64,000 bases of DNA from Pedobacter sandarakinus (GCF_026240095.1 NZ_JAPIVG010000001.1:62001-126000); one strand, 5' to 3'. Counted from the stretch's first letter, positions 8,833 to 18,713 are shown. The notes: generated by a model from the sequence alone, not told the origin. Program-made: numbers and translations.

Positions 8833-9783
8833 ATGAAGAAATATCAAACACTACTTTACTACTGCTACAGTTATATAGCAGAGGCTGAGCAATTTGCCGC
8901 CGATCATCTTAAATTCTGCAAATCTTTGAACCTCGTGGGTCGCATTATTGTTGCCGATGAAGGTTTAAATGGCACTGTCTCAGGCACGCAAGAAGCTTGC
9001 GCTATTTATATGGAAGCCTTACATGCCGATGAACGTTTTGCCAAAACAGAATTTAAAATAGATGATGTTGATGAGCCTTCCTTTTTAAAAATGCACTGCC
9101 GTTATAAATCTGAAATTGTGCATTCTGGTTTAAGAGATACTTCGATCATTAATCCAAACGAAAAAACTGGCAAACATTTGGAGCCAATTGATTTTATGGC
9201 GATGAAAGATGATGAGGATGTGGTAATATTAGATGTTAGATCTAATTACGAACACAACCTTGGTAAATTTAAAAATGCCATCACTTTAGACATCGAAAAT
9301 TTCAGAGATTTCCCTGAACAGATTAACCAGTTGGCTAAATATAAAAATAAGAAGGTTTTAACATATTGTACAGGTGGGATCAAGTGCGAGAAGGCATCTG
9401 CCCTACTATTGCACCATGGTTTCAACGATGTATACCAACTACATGGCGGCATCATTAAGTACGGTAAAGAGGCTGGCGGGAAAGATTTCGAGGGCAAGTG
9501 CTATGTTTTTGATAACCGAATCGCTGTAGATGTTAATCAGGTTAATCCTACCATTGTATCAGTATGTTATAATTGCGGTAAAACTACACCAAAGATGATC
9601 AACTGTGCCAATCCTGAATGTAATGAGCATATTACTCAATGTGATGAATGCGGCGATAGTTTGCAGGGATGTTGTTCGCCAGCTTGCACCACAAACCCGC
9701 GTAAGCGCCCATATGATGGAACAGGTTATTATGTAAAGGTACCACAAACTGTAAGCAAGAAAAGCGGATTATTAACAGATTGA
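8833..9783 (+). CDS. trhO: tRNA uridine(34) hydroxylase, rhodanese family
   Basis: A 316-residue TrhO/YceA protein, which hydroxylates the wobble uridine 34 of certain tRNAs on the way to 5-hydroxyuridine derivatives. An N-terminal acylphosphatase-like part contains GRIIVADEGLNGTVSG. The rhodanese domain (DVVILDVRSNYE) carries the active-site Cys in VLTYCTGGIKCEKA. A Cys-rich C-terminal tail (CYNCGKTTPKMINC, then CDECG and CC) could bind zinc. I chose ATG 8833 because MKKYQTLLYYC matches where the family normally begins; ATG 8812 would add seven residues. The gene has its own promoter element. Confidence 0.93.
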   Translation: MKKYQTLLYYCYSYIAEAEQFAADHLKFCKSLNLVGRIIVADEGLNGTVSGTQEACAIYMEALHADERFAKTEFKIDDVDEPSFLKMHCRYKSEIVHSGLRDTSIINPNEKTGKHLEPIDFMAMKDDEDVVILDVRSNYEHNLGKFKNAITLDIENFRDFPEQINQLAKYKNKKVLTYCTGGIKCEKASALLLHHGFNDVYQLHGGIIKYGKEAGGKDFEGKCYVFDNRIAVDVNQVNPTIVSVCYNCGKTTPKMINCANPECNEHITQCDECGDSLQGCCSPACTTNPRKRPYDGTGYYVKVPQTVSKKSGLLTD

Positions 9784-9958
9784 ACACTGTAAAATGGTGC
9801 TATTTAGATCTTTTGGTATGCATTAGCTTAAAAAGGCTCATTTATGTCACTTTTACAGATGAAATTTATTCTAACTTTAGATTTAAGAACGAGCAGATAA
9901 AGCCGAATTGAACAAATTTTTTACTTTGTTCTGCAATGGATTAACCAAATACCATTTT

Positions 9959-12841
9959 ATGTTAAAAATTGTTAGAGCAATCTGTAGTTTTTATTTTCTT
10001 CTAAACGTTGCCTTTGCGGCTGATATTAAGAGTATCGGCGTTCCTTATATAGAAAACTACCCAAAATCGGTGTATGCTTCTGGAAATCAAAACTGGAGTA
10101 TTGCGAAAGACAAGCAGGGTGTAATGTACTTTGGCAATGCGGAAGGGTTACTTACTTTCGATGGCAAATACTGGCAGAAGTATAAAATGCCCAACAGGCA
10201 AATTGTACGTTCTGTAGCAACAGATGAAAAGGGTAGAATCTACACCGGATGCTTTGGCGAATTTGGCTTCTGGGCAATTAAAAATAATAAACTTACCTAC
10301 AATTCATTAACTAATTTATTACCAAAGGGCATAAAAATAACCGATGAAATTTGGAAAATTTATGTAGACAAAGATCAGGTAATTTTTCAGTCCTTCTCTA
10401 AAATCTTCATCTACAAAAACAACAAGATTAAGATCATTTCGTCCCCAAAATCTTTCCTTTTTCTACATAAAGCACGAGACAGGTATTTTGTAGAAGTATT
10501 AGAAAATGGTCTTTACGAACTAGTTAACGACAAACTGGTTTACCTTGCGCAGAGCGATAAATTAGGCAAGCAAGGTGTACTTTCTATACTGCCTTATAAA
10601 AATAATGCGTTTATTATTGGTACCAGCAAAAATGGCCTGTTTATCTACGATGGAAGCGACTTTAAGCCAGTGGTTAGCGCAGCAAACGATTTTCTAAAAA
10701 CTTTCCAGCTTAATAATGGTGTGCGTTTGTTAGGTAAATATTACGCCTACGGAACAATATTAAACGGTTTAATCATTATAGATGAGAGCGGGAAAATTGT
10801 ACAGAAGATTAATAAATCCAGTGGGTTGCAGAATAATACAGTACTAAGTTTATATGCAGATAATGAACAAAATCTATGGACTGGCCTAGATAATGGGATT
10901 GATCGAATTGAATTAAATTCGCCGCTTTATTTTTATTTTGATAAAACCGGACAATTTGGAACCGTTTATTCGAGCATTATCTTTAACAATAAAATCTATC
11001 TGGGTACTAACCAGGGGCTTTTTTATAGCGATTGGCTTCCAAACAATGAGTTGCTACCTTTTAATTTCAGGTTAATCCCAAACTCTCAGGGTCAGGTGTG
11101 GGAATTGGCCATCATCGAAAACGAACTGGTTTGCGGACATAATAGTGGTACGTTTAAGGTTTTTGGTGATAAAATTGAATGGATTTCAAGAACCAGTGGC
11201 GGTTGGACGATCAAAAAACTTAATGCTAACCCGAATTATTTTGTCCAAGGAACATATACCGGGCTTTCGCTATTTCAACAATCACCAGGAACGGGGCTAA
11301 AATATGTAACAAAAATCGCTGGCTTTGATGCGCCATCAAGATTTATAGAACAAGATCATAAAGGCGACATCTGGGTGGGGCATGCCTATAAGGGTTTATA
11401 TAAAGTTACATTAAATGCAGCTTTTACAAAAGTTACCAGCACTAAATACTTTGACGAAAAAAATGGATTGCCAAGTAACTACAACATCAATATCTTCAAC
11501 CTCGAAAACAAGATAGTATTCTCATCAGACGAAGGATTTTTTACCTACGATGAGCTGAGTAATAAATTTACCAAATACGATGTATTAAACCACAAACTCG
11601 GTTCCTTTTCTACGTCAAACAACATTATCAAAGCGGGCGACAAAAAATATTGGTTTATCGATCACGGGAAAACAGCTTTAGTAGATTTTACAGAACCCGG
11701 GAAAGTTGACATCGACTCCAATCAATTTAGTTTACTTGATGGAAGAATGGTACAATACTATGAAAACATCAGCAAGATTAGCAACTCGATTTATCTAATT
11801 AGTGTTGATGACGGATTTGTAATTTATAATACAGCAGAAAACCGTGCAAAGCAAAAGGTTAAACTGCCGGCAGTGCTAATTCGTCGCATTGATGATATTA
11901 CCGATAAATATTATACCATAAGTGAAACCGGGAATGATGGTGGAGAGACAGAAGTACCCTACAGCAGAAACAATATTAGGATTTCTTTTGCATTGCCATA
12001 CTACAGGCAAGCAAAAATAAAGTTTCAATATTTCTTAAAAGGTTACTCGAAAGACTGGTCTGACTGGAGTTACGCTACACAAAAAGACTTTACCAACCTC
12101 AGTTCGGGAAGCTATGAATTTAAGGTAAGAGCCAAATTAGACGATTCATCCGTTACTGAAATAACCACTTTTGAATTTGTCATATTGCGACCCTGGTACC
12201 TAAATAATTGGGCAATTATTTTTTACGCTATCATTTTCGTAGCCTTGCTGATTATTGGCAAAAGAACCTATGAACGAAAGTTACGCCGCGATAGCTTAAA
12301 AATTAGTGACCGCTTGCAGGCAGAGCAAGACGAGATTTTGCGTCAGGAAACAGAAGCAAACGAAAAACAGATTATCAAACTACAAACCGAAAAACTTCAG
12401 GCCGAATTGGCTTCAAAAAACCGTGAACTTGCAAATTCGGCCATGACTTTGGTTTATAAAAATGAGTTGTTACAGAAACTGAGCGATGAAATTACAAAGC
12501 TAAAAGATGAGAATGGCAAAAAGCTTTCAGAAGATCAAACCCGAAAAATCCAAAAAGTAATAAATGATGGAATGAATGATGAACGGGATTGGCATTTGTT
12601 CGAGAACAGCTTCAATGAAGCCCATGAGAGTTTCTTTAAGAAGCTTAAAGCACAACACCCCGATTTGGTACCAAACGATCTAAAGCTTTGTGCTTATTTA
12701 AGAATGAATATGAGTAGTAAAGAAATGTCATCTCTTCTAAATATCAGTTTAAGAGGCGTAGAAATTCGTCGCTACAGGCTGAGAAAAAAACTGGAAGTTC
12801 CACACGATAAAAACCTGACTGAGTTTTTAATGGAACTGTAA
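9959..12841 (+). CDS. One-component sensor-regulator: beta-propeller, Y_Y_Y, TM, LuxR-type HTH
   Basis: A protein of about 960 residues that probably senses a glycan in the periplasm and controls the PUL next to it. The order is: signal peptide ending NVAFA; propeller repeats of the two-component-regulator type (for example NLWTGLDNGIDRI and DIWVGHAYKGLYK) to about residue 640; a triple-tyrosine Y_Y_Y domain (KIKFQYFLKGYSKDWSDWS) near 700-750; one membrane segment (WAIIFYAIIFVALLIIG); a charged coiled coil; and a C-terminal helix-turn-helix (MSSKEMSSLLNISLRGVEIR). No histidine-kinase or receiver domain is present, so the signal would pass straight to the HTH. ATG 9959 is preferred to the TTG at 9908 because it starts a clean signal peptide. 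Confidence 0.88.
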   Translation: MLKIVRAICSFYFLLNVAFAADIKSIGVPYIENYPKSVYASGNQNWSIAKDKQGVMYFGNAEGLLTFDGKYWQKYKMPNRQIVRSVATDEKGRIYTGCFGEFGFWAIKNNKLTYNSLTNLLPKGIKITDEIWKIYVDKDQVIFQSFSKIFIYKNNKIKIISSPKSFLFLHKARDRYFVEVLENGLYELVNDKLVYLAQSDKLGKQGVLSILPYKNNAFIIGTSKNGLFIYDGSDFKPVVSAANDFLKTFQLNNGVRLLGKYYAYGTILNGLIIIDESGKIVQKINKSSGLQNNTVLSLYADNEQNLWTGLDNGIDRIELNSPLYFYFDKTGQFGTVYSSIIFNNKIYLGTNQGLFYSDWLPNNELLPFNFRLIPNSQGQVWELAIIENELVCGHNSGTFKVFGDKIEWISRTSGGWTIKKLNANPNYFVQGTYTGLSLFQQSPGTGLKYVTKIAGFDAPSRFIEQDHKGDIWVGHAYKGLYKVTLNAAFTKVTSTKYFDEKNGLPSNYNINIFNLENKIVFSSDEGFFTYDELSNKFTKYDVLNHKLGSFSTSNNIIKAGDKKYWFIDHGKTALVDFTEPGKVDIDSNQFSLLDGRMVQYYENISKISNSIYLISVDDGFVIYNTAENRAKQKVKLPAVLIRRIDDITDKYYTISETGNDGGETEVPYSRNNIRISFALPYYRQAKIKFQYFLKGYSKDWSDWSYATQKDFTNLSSGSYEFKVRAKLDDSSVTEITTFEFVILRPWYLNNWAIIFYAIIFVALLIIGKRTYERKLRRDSLKISDRLQAEQDEILRQETEANEKQIIKLQTEKLQAELASKNRELANSAMTLVYKNELLQKLSDEITKLKDENGKKLSEDQTRKIQKVINDGMNDERDWHLFENSFNEAHESFFKKLKAQHPDLVPNDLKLCAYLRMNMSSKEMSSLLNISLRGVEIRRYRLRKKLEVPHDKNLTEFLMEL

Positions 12842-12919
12842 GCCCACTAAAATTTCTTTCCTTAGTTATGTCACATTCATGATATGATCGAAAATATCCT
12901 ATAAAATCGGTTTCAATAG

Positions 12920-12939
12920 ACTACATCATTACCTCTCAT
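12920..12939. promoter_or_regulatory. Distal conserved block upstream of the first susC
   Basis: ACTACATCATTACCTCTCA recurs with one mismatch at 18842-18860. The block lies 249 bp before the first susC ATG and 252 bp before the second. It contains TGATGTAG and GAGGTA on the minus strand, words that reappear in the proximal block. The whole 12842-13168 interval has no gene; this block and those at 12970 and 13080 are what it holds. Confidence 0.55.
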
Positions 12940-12969
12940 AGTAAAAAAAAACTCACCTAATTTTGCTTC

Positions 12970-12984
12970 GTGTATTCTTGACAC
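12970..12984. promoter_or_regulatory. Inverted repeat GTGTA-N5-GACAC upstream of the first susC
   Basis: A 5+5 bp inverted repeat with one mismatch, starting exactly 50 bp after the start of the distal block. The counterpart upstream of the second susC (18892-18906) is a perfect GTGTA-N5-TACAC at the same 50-bp offset. It is a candidate dimeric regulator site. Confidence 0.5.
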
Positions 12985-13079
12985 CATATGAATACATAAA
13001 TCTTGGCTTCTTGTGACTATACCTATTTTATCCGACGATATATAGCTATCAGGAGTTAAATATAAGCCATGTTCTATCG

Positions 13080-13139
13080 TTGATGTACTAATGTTGAGGT
13101 GAGATTGTTTGCACAGCCAAAAAAACTCCTTCACTTTTG
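13080..13139 (+). promoter_or_regulatory. Promoter of the first susC operon
   Basis: A conserved box TTGATGTAnTAATGTnGAGG begins at 13080, 89 bp before the ATG. It is followed by TTTGCACA at 13108-13115 (candidate -33 TTTG) and, 20 bp after that TTTG, CACTTTTG at 13132-13139 (7 of 8 fit to TAnnTTTG). The second susC has the same arrangement without indels (19004-19063), which supports a real promoter with an activator or operator site just upstream. Confidence 0.6.
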
Positions 13140-13168
13140 TAGGATAATCATAACCAAATTTATAAAGC

Positions 13169-16100
13169 ATGAAAAGAATTTTTACGAAACTTTCTGTTCT
13201 GGCAATCTTTTGTTTACTTACAATTAACGCAACATTTGCACAAGATATTACTATCAAAGGTAATGTGAAAGATGGTGGAGACAAATCCACTATCCCAAGC
13301 GTAAGTGTAGTTGTTAAGGGAACACAAAATGGCGCACAAACAGATGTCAAGGGTAATTTTAGTATTAGCGCTCCGGCTAATGGAGTTTTGGTATTTAGTT
13401 ACATTGGCTATACTACCCTCGAAGTTCCAGTGAATAACCGCACAACTATTAATGTTGAACTACAATCATCAAGTCAACAACTAGAACAAGTGGTAGTTAT
13501 AGGTTACGGAACACAAAAACGAAAAGATTTGACGGGTTCAATCTCTAGCGTAAGTGGCGATGAGGTGGCTAAAATGCCAGCGGTAAATCCTTTATCGTCT
13601 TTACAGGGAAAAGTAGCTGGCTTAACCGTTGTTAACTCCGGAGGCGCAGGTTCTCAACCTGTAATCAGAATTCGTGGTATAAGCAGCACCAATAGCGCAT
13701 CACCACTTTATGTTGTAGATGGTTTGCTGCAGGATAACATCGACTACCTTAATCCTGCAGATATCGAATCAATTGATTTACTAAGAGATGCTTCATCAGC
13801 AGCAATTTATGGTTTGAGGGGTGCAAACGGTGTAATAGCAGTAACTACTAAAAGAGCAGCACGCGGACAGACTAGGGTTAACTTCACCTCCAATATTGGC
13901 GTACAAAAAGTGATTAATAAAATTGAAGTTGCTGATGCCGATGGATTTAAAAAACTATACTCCACTCAATTGGCGAACATTGGGGCACCTGCTTTCGATT
14001 TTTCTAATTATACAGCAAATACCGACTGGCAAGACCAGGTTCTCCGCAGCGCAATGATTAGCAGTAATAGTTTAAGCTTTAGCAATAGCGGTGAAAAAAC
14101 AACTACATTGGTTAACTTAAGTTATAACAACCAGGAAGGTGTTGTGAAATACAATAGCTACGAAAAATATGTTCTAAGGTTAAGCGAGCAAATCAATGTG
14201 ACAGATAAACTTAAAATTGGTGGCGACGTAACTGGTTTTTTTGCCAAACCAAATGGCACATCATTAAGCTTGAATAACGCCATTTGGGCGGCTCCAATTG
14301 TGCCTGTTCAATTGGATGAAAATACTTACTACTCTCTTCCATCTTTCCAACGGGCACAAGTAGGTAATCCGGTTGCGGCAATTATGCGTGGCAATAGGAC
14401 GTCGGTAAATAAGAATTACCGGTTTAATGGAAGCATATTCGCAGAATTAACCTTTCTAAAAGACTTCAAATTAAAATCTACCCTTTATGGAGATTTTGGT
14501 TTTAGTAATTCCAGGGGCTATTCCAGACCTCCATTTTCGTTTATCAACATTGGAGAGAATGGAGCTCAGAACACTATCGTAAGAGACGATCAGTTCCGTT
14601 CTACGGTATCACAAAGTCAATTTGAGACACATAGATACCAGCAAGATCATACACTAACTTATGAAAAGTCATTAGAAGGTGGACATAGAATTACTGCACT
14701 TGCAGGTTTTACTTCCTTACGCTTTGCGGCTTCAAATGTTAGTGGTAGCAGAACTGATAGTACCCTAGTTGTGCCAGGAGATCCAGATCTTTGGTATTTA
14801 GGTGTAGTAAACCCAAATAATATCTTATCAAACGGCGGAGATGGAAGCGAAGAATCAAATGTAGGTGCCTTTGCCAGATTAAGCTATGTCCATAAAGATA
14901 AATACCTATTTAATGGAACAATCAGAAGAGATGGAAGTTCGAGGTTTTCTCCGCAGAACAGATGGGGTACATTTGGAAGTGTTGGTTTAGGCTGGGTTGC
15001 CAGTGAAGAAACTTTCTTCAAAGAGAACGTAAAGGGCATTGATTATCTGAAATTAAGGCTTTCATGGGGACGCTTGGGTAATTCAAATGGCGTATCTCCC
15101 AACCTATATCAACAAGGTTTATCTAATGGTTCAACAGCGGTTTTTGGTGAGAATGTTTATACTGCAATTCAGAATGCTTATATTCCAGATCCAAACCTTA
15201 GATTCGAAATCGTTCAGGGATTGGACGTAGGCCTAGATCTAAAGGCTTTCAAAAATCGTTTCAATGCAGAAATTAACCTCTACGACAAAACAACTGATGG
15301 TATTTTAACCAGCTTTCCATTATTAGCCGGTCAGCTACCCTTTTTCACCAACCTGGGAAAGATTAACAACAAAGGAATAGAAGTAAGTTTAGGATGGAGT
15401 GATAAAATTGGTGAATTATCTTACAACTTTTCTGGAAATTTCAGCTACAATCGTAACAGAGTAGAATCTTTAGGTAACACTACAGAATTTCAGATTACCG
15501 GTAACGCCGGAGTAAACCTTACCAACTCCGGACAATCCATAGGCTATTTTTATGGCTATCGCCAGATAGGGATATATCAAACAGCTAGGGAAATGCTAAC
15601 GCAAGCGCAGTTCCCAACTTCTCAAGTTGGCGATATTGCGTTCGAAGATGTAAATGGCGATGGAATTATTTCACCTTTAGATAGAACCTACCTGGGCACA
15701 CCATTCCCACCTTATAGTTATGGATTAAGCCTATCTCTTGGATACAAGTCTTTCGATTTCCTTCTTGAAGGACAAGGTGTTGCAGGGAATGAAATTTATG
15801 CACAACGACGCACTTCAAACTTCGCTCCATTGAACTATGAAAGCAACAGACTTAACGCCTGGACAGGACCCGGAACATCTAATGTTGAGCCGATTCTAGA
15901 CAATACAAGGGGAAATAACTTCCAGTTTAGTTCTTACTTTTTGGAGCCAGGAGATTATTTCAGATTGCGTACAATTCAACTTGGTTACACCTTTGCACCA
16001 ACGCTAATGAATAAGATTGGAGCCCAAAAACTAAGAATATATGTGAGTGGACAAAATGTACAAACCTGGACTCAGGCAACTGGCTACACGCCAGAAGCTC

Positions 16101-16189
16101 AGATCGGCAGCATTTTAGGTGGCGGGGCAGATAATGGTGTCTATCCGGTACCTGCCATATATTCATTTGGCCTGAATGTTACATTTTAA
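13169..16189 (+). CDS. SusC/RagA family TonB-linked outer-membrane receptor (pair 1)
   Basis: A 1006-residue glycan importer. It has a signal peptide (LTINATFAQ), a carboxypeptidase-regulatory-like domain at about residues 28-105, and a TonB-box-like segment followed by the plug (VVVIGYGTQKRKDLTGS, then VDGLLQDNIDYLNPADIESI). A 22-strand-type beta-barrel continues to the C-terminal strand SFGLNVTF. No STN domain is present, so anti-sigma signalling is unlikely. The susD partner starts 20 bp downstream. The first ~115 residues are very similar to those of the second SusC, while the plug and barrel diverge. It probably imports oligosaccharides of the PUL substrate. Confidence 0.96.
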   Translation: MKRIFTKLSVLAIFCLLTINATFAQDITIKGNVKDGGDKSTIPSVSVVVKGTQNGAQTDVKGNFSISAPANGVLVFSYIGYTTLEVPVNNRTTINVELQSSSQQLEQVVVIGYGTQKRKDLTGSISSVSGDEVAKMPAVNPLSSLQGKVAGLTVVNSGGAGSQPVIRIRGISSTNSASPLYVVDGLLQDNIDYLNPADIESIDLLRDASSAAIYGLRGANGVIAVTTKRAARGQTRVNFTSNIGVQKVINKIEVADADGFKKLYSTQLANIGAPAFDFSNYTANTDWQDQVLRSAMISSNSLSFSNSGEKTTTLVNLSYNNQEGVVKYNSYEKYVLRLSEQINVTDKLKIGGDVTGFFAKPNGTSLSLNNAIWAAPIVPVQLDENTYYSLPSFQRAQVGNPVAAIMRGNRTSVNKNYRFNGSIFAELTFLKDFKLKSTLYGDFGFSNSRGYSRPPFSFINIGENGAQNTIVRDDQFRSTVSQSQFETHRYQQDHTLTYEKSLEGGHRITALAGFTSLRFAASNVSGSRTDSTLVVPGDPDLWYLGVVNPNNILSNGGDGSEESNVGAFARLSYVHKDKYLFNGTIRRDGSSRFSPQNRWGTFGSVGLGWVASEETFFKENVKGIDYLKLRLSWGRLGNSNGVSPNLYQQGLSNGSTAVFGENVYTAIQNAYIPDPNLRFEIVQGLDVGLDLKAFKNRFNAEINLYDKTTDGILTSFPLLAGQLPFFTNLGKINNKGIEVSLGWSDKIGELSYNFSGNFSYNRNRVESLGNTTEFQITGNAGVNLTNSGQSIGYFYGYRQIGIYQTAREMLTQAQFPTSQVGDIAFEDVNGDGIISPLDRTYLGTPFPPYSYGLSLSLGYKSFDFLLEGQGVAGNEIYAQRRTSNFAPLNYESNRLNAWTGPGTSNVEPILDNTRGNNFQFSSYFLEPGDYFRLRTIQLGYTFAPTLMNKIGAQKLRIYVSGQNVQTWTQATGYTPEAQIGSILGGGADNGVYPVPAIYSFGLNVTF

Positions 16190-16209
16190 TCAAACTAAAA
16201 CATTAAAAG

Positions 16210-17760
16210 ATGAAGACATTAAATAATTTTAACAGAAATATTGCTGTTGGTTTTCTAGCGATAACTATTTTATCTACCAACGTTGGTTGCCAAAAATTAC
16301 TAGATACACAAAGACAAGGTGAATATACAGCAGACGACTATCCTTATCCACAAGGAGGAACCCCTTACGATACTTTTTTATTCTCTGCATACAGTGCGTT
16401 AAGGGCTTACAACTATGTTTCAGATGGCTTTATGGTTGCTACCAGCATTAGAAGCGATGATGCTGATAAAGGCAGTACGCCGACAGATGGTGGTGCAGAC
16501 GTTATTGCAATGGATAATTTCCCTGTACTTACCAATGGCAGGGTGAACACGTTATGGACAGAGTATTACACCATGATCAACAGGTGTAACACCATCATTG
16601 ATCAAATTTATAATAACACCGAAATTGTTGCAAATGATCAGCAGAAGAAGCAAGCAGAAGCAGAAGCCAGGTTTTTAAGGGGATACTCCTATTTCTTTCT
16701 AGTAAGAGCATTTGGAAGAGTTCCGAAAATCGATAAAGTACTAGAGGTAACATCAAACGTTCCACAAAGCAGTCCTGCAGAAATATATGCCTTCATTGAG
16801 GCTGATTTGCAATTCGCAGCGGCAAACCTTCCATTAAGCTGGCCTTCGAAATTTATTGGCAGACCTACTAAAGGTTCAGCGAATGGAATTTTGGCTAAAG
16901 CATACCTGTATCAGCAAAAATGGGGAATGGCTATGTCTATGGCCAACCAGGTGATGTTATCAGGGCAGTATGATTTGAGCGTTCCTTACGGCGACATTTT
17001 TAGCGAAAAAGGGGAAAATAGCAAAGAATCAGTTTTCGAAATTCAGGCAACTGCTAGCGCTACAGTTCAAACCGCAAATGGTGTGCAATACGCAAGTATT
17101 CAGGGTACAAGAGGAACAACTACAGAGTGGAACAGAGGTTGGGGATGGAATTCTCCAAGTGCAGCACTCGAGGCCGCTTACGAACCAAATGACCCTAGGA
17201 AAACAAGAACCATTCTTTACAGTAGTTTCGCAGGCAAAGATAATTTTACCATCTATGGCCAAAAAGCCCCTTTCTATCCTACCGAAGTTCCTAATTTAAA
17301 ATACAATCAAAAAGTTTTGGCAAACCCATCCTTCATCGCAGCATATAACACTCGCAGCGGATGGTGGATGAATGTTCGTATCCTTCGTTATGCCGATGTA
17401 GTACTCATGTTTGCGGAAGCAGCTAACGAAGTTGGAGGTTCAGCTAATCTTACGCTGGCTCAAGATGCCTTAAATACGGTAAGGACCCGTGCCAGAATTG
17501 GCGCAGTAGCCGGAACACTACCTAATATTAATACTACAGACCAGAATGTTCTGAGAAATGCCATCAGACAGGAACGCCGAGTTGAACTTGCAATGGAACA
17601 CGAACGCTTTTTCGATATTGTGCGTTGGGGAATTGATGCTGATGCAATGCAGGCTGCAGGAAAAACAAATTATAATCCAAACAGAGACCGTTTATTGCCC
17701 ATTCCACAGCAACAGATCGACTTAAGCAAGGGTGTATTAACTCAAAACGTTGGTTATTAA
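16210..17760 (+). CDS. SusD/RagB family glycan-binding lipoprotein (pair 1)
   Basis: A 516-residue surface lipoprotein that forms the lid of the SusC transporter. The lipobox ends at Cys27 (STNVGC). The SusD-like N-terminal TPR region contains LRAYNYVSDGFMVATSIRSDDADKGS and AEARFLRGYSYFFLVRAFGRVP. The C-terminal RagB part contains RYADVVLMFAEAANEV and the RQERRVELAMEHERFFDIVRWG motif typical of the family. It is encoded 20 bp after susC and 18 bp before the LamG gene, so it is co-transcribed with both. Confidence 0.96.
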   Translation: MKTLNNFNRNIAVGFLAITILSTNVGCQKLLDTQRQGEYTADDYPYPQGGTPYDTFLFSAYSALRAYNYVSDGFMVATSIRSDDADKGSTPTDGGADVIAMDNFPVLTNGRVNTLWTEYYTMINRCNTIIDQIYNNTEIVANDQQKKQAEAEARFLRGYSYFFLVRAFGRVPKIDKVLEVTSNVPQSSPAEIYAFIEADLQFAAANLPLSWPSKFIGRPTKGSANGILAKAYLYQQKWGMAMSMANQVMLSGQYDLSVPYGDIFSEKGENSKESVFEIQATASATVQTANGVQYASIQGTRGTTTEWNRGWGWNSPSAALEAAYEPNDPRKTRTILYSSFAGKDNFTIYGQKAPFYPTEVPNLKYNQKVLANPSFIAAYNTRSGWWMNVRILRYADVVLMFAEAANEVGGSANLTLAQDALNTVRTRARIGAVAGTLPNINTTDQNVLRNAIRQERRVELAMEHERFFDIVRWGIDADAMQAAGKTNYNPNRDRLLPIPQQQIDLSKGVLTQNVGY

Positions 17761-17778
17761 CAATTAAAATATCTCAAG

Positions 17779-18666
17779 ATGAAACGAATCCGAATTCATA
17801 GTTTAAAATATATACTAGTGCTAATCCCGGTCATATCAGGATTTGCAGGATGTAAAAAAGATGGCAACCCGAATAATCTACCAGTTTTAGACCCAACAGA
17901 TTATCAGGGTACAGTAGGTGGTTTTAGGACTTCCGATGAAATTTTAAAAGATAACCTTGTCGCGTATTTTAGCTTTGACGATACCTATGCCGAAAAAATA
18001 ACAAATACATCGCCTACACAGAAAACTGGCGACTCGTTTGTTGAAGGTTTCAAAGGAAAAGCACTTAATTTAAATGCTGGCTATTTATATTATGCTACCC
18101 AATTTGCTGCATTTAAAACCGATGCGTTCAAGAGTTTTACTATAAGTCAATGGATTCAGATTTCGAATAACGGGTCGAAAAAAACGATGTTATTGCAACT
18201 CGCCCGACCAAACGTGTTTGATGGTAATCTGGATATTAGGTTAAACACCAACAGCTATCCTGCTACAAATACAGATATCTTAAAGGTTAATCCTCGATTT
18301 TCAACGATCGGCGGTGGTTCACAAGACAATTTAAATTCGACAAAAACGCCTAAAATTGGTAACGGCAATTGGGTTCACCTGGTGCTAAGCTATAATGGGC
18401 TAACTGGACGTTTTAATGTACTTACTAATGGCGAGAACATAGGTAGCTTCTCGGATAGAGGAACTGGAAACAACCTATTCAAAAGCAATGAACCCAATGA
18501 GTTAATCATCGGTGCTAATTATAATCTCATTCCTGGCAAAAGCATTAATACAAATGCTGATTTTGGTTTAATGACGGGTAAAATAGATGAACTTAAAATT
18601 TATAATGCATTCATGCCAGATGCAGTAGTTAAAGCATTGTACGATCTTAGTAAGGCAGGAAAATAG
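17779..18666 (+). CDS. LamG-like jellyroll lipoprotein (putative surface glycan-binding protein)
   Basis: A 295-residue lipoprotein (Cys25 in GFAGCKKDG) with a concanavalin-A-like LamG fold from about residue 60: LVAYFSFDDTYAEK, then FKGKALNLNAGYLYY, ending with the characteristic GKIDELKIYNAFMPD. It is the third gene of the first susCD triplet, the place where SusE/F-type surface glycan-binding proteins are usually found. A binding role is therefore inferred. The counterpart in the second triplet is at 23645-24472. A strong terminator follows. Confidence 0.85.
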   Translation: MKRIRIHSLKYILVLIPVISGFAGCKKDGNPNNLPVLDPTDYQGTVGGFRTSDEILKDNLVAYFSFDDTYAEKITNTSPTQKTGDSFVEGFKGKALNLNAGYLYYATQFAAFKTDAFKSFTISQWIQISNNGSKKTMLLQLARPNVFDGNLDIRLNTNSYPATNTDILKVNPRFSTIGGGSQDNLNSTKTPKIGNGNWVHLVLSYNGLTGRFNVLTNGENIGSFSDRGTGNNLFKSNEPNELIIGANYNLIPGKSINTNADFGLMTGKIDELKIYNAFMPDAVVKALYDLSKAGK

Positions 18667-18669
18667 TTT

Positions 18670-18713
18670 ATATGTCACATGGCGCATTCGTCATGTGACA
18701 TATCTAATTTTTT
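18670..18713 (+). terminator. Rho-independent terminator after the first susCD triplet
   Basis: A perfect 12-bp stem, ATATGTCACATG (18670-18681) with CATGTGACATAT (18692-18703), with a 10-nt loop and a T-run at 18708-18713. It closes the first susC operon, so the second susC needs its own promoter. The interval 18714-18841 shows nothing else I can support. Confidence 0.75.

Noticed and set aside
12868..12885. TATGTCACAT after the sensor gene, like the arm of the terminator at 18670
   Set aside because: No matching second arm was found (only CATGATATGA), so I cannot call a terminator.
12913..13350. An open frame of 145 codons on the minus strand across the susC promoter
   Set aside because: It covers conserved promoter blocks and the start of susC on the opposite strand, has no start context and no recognizable family. 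It is a shadow frame.
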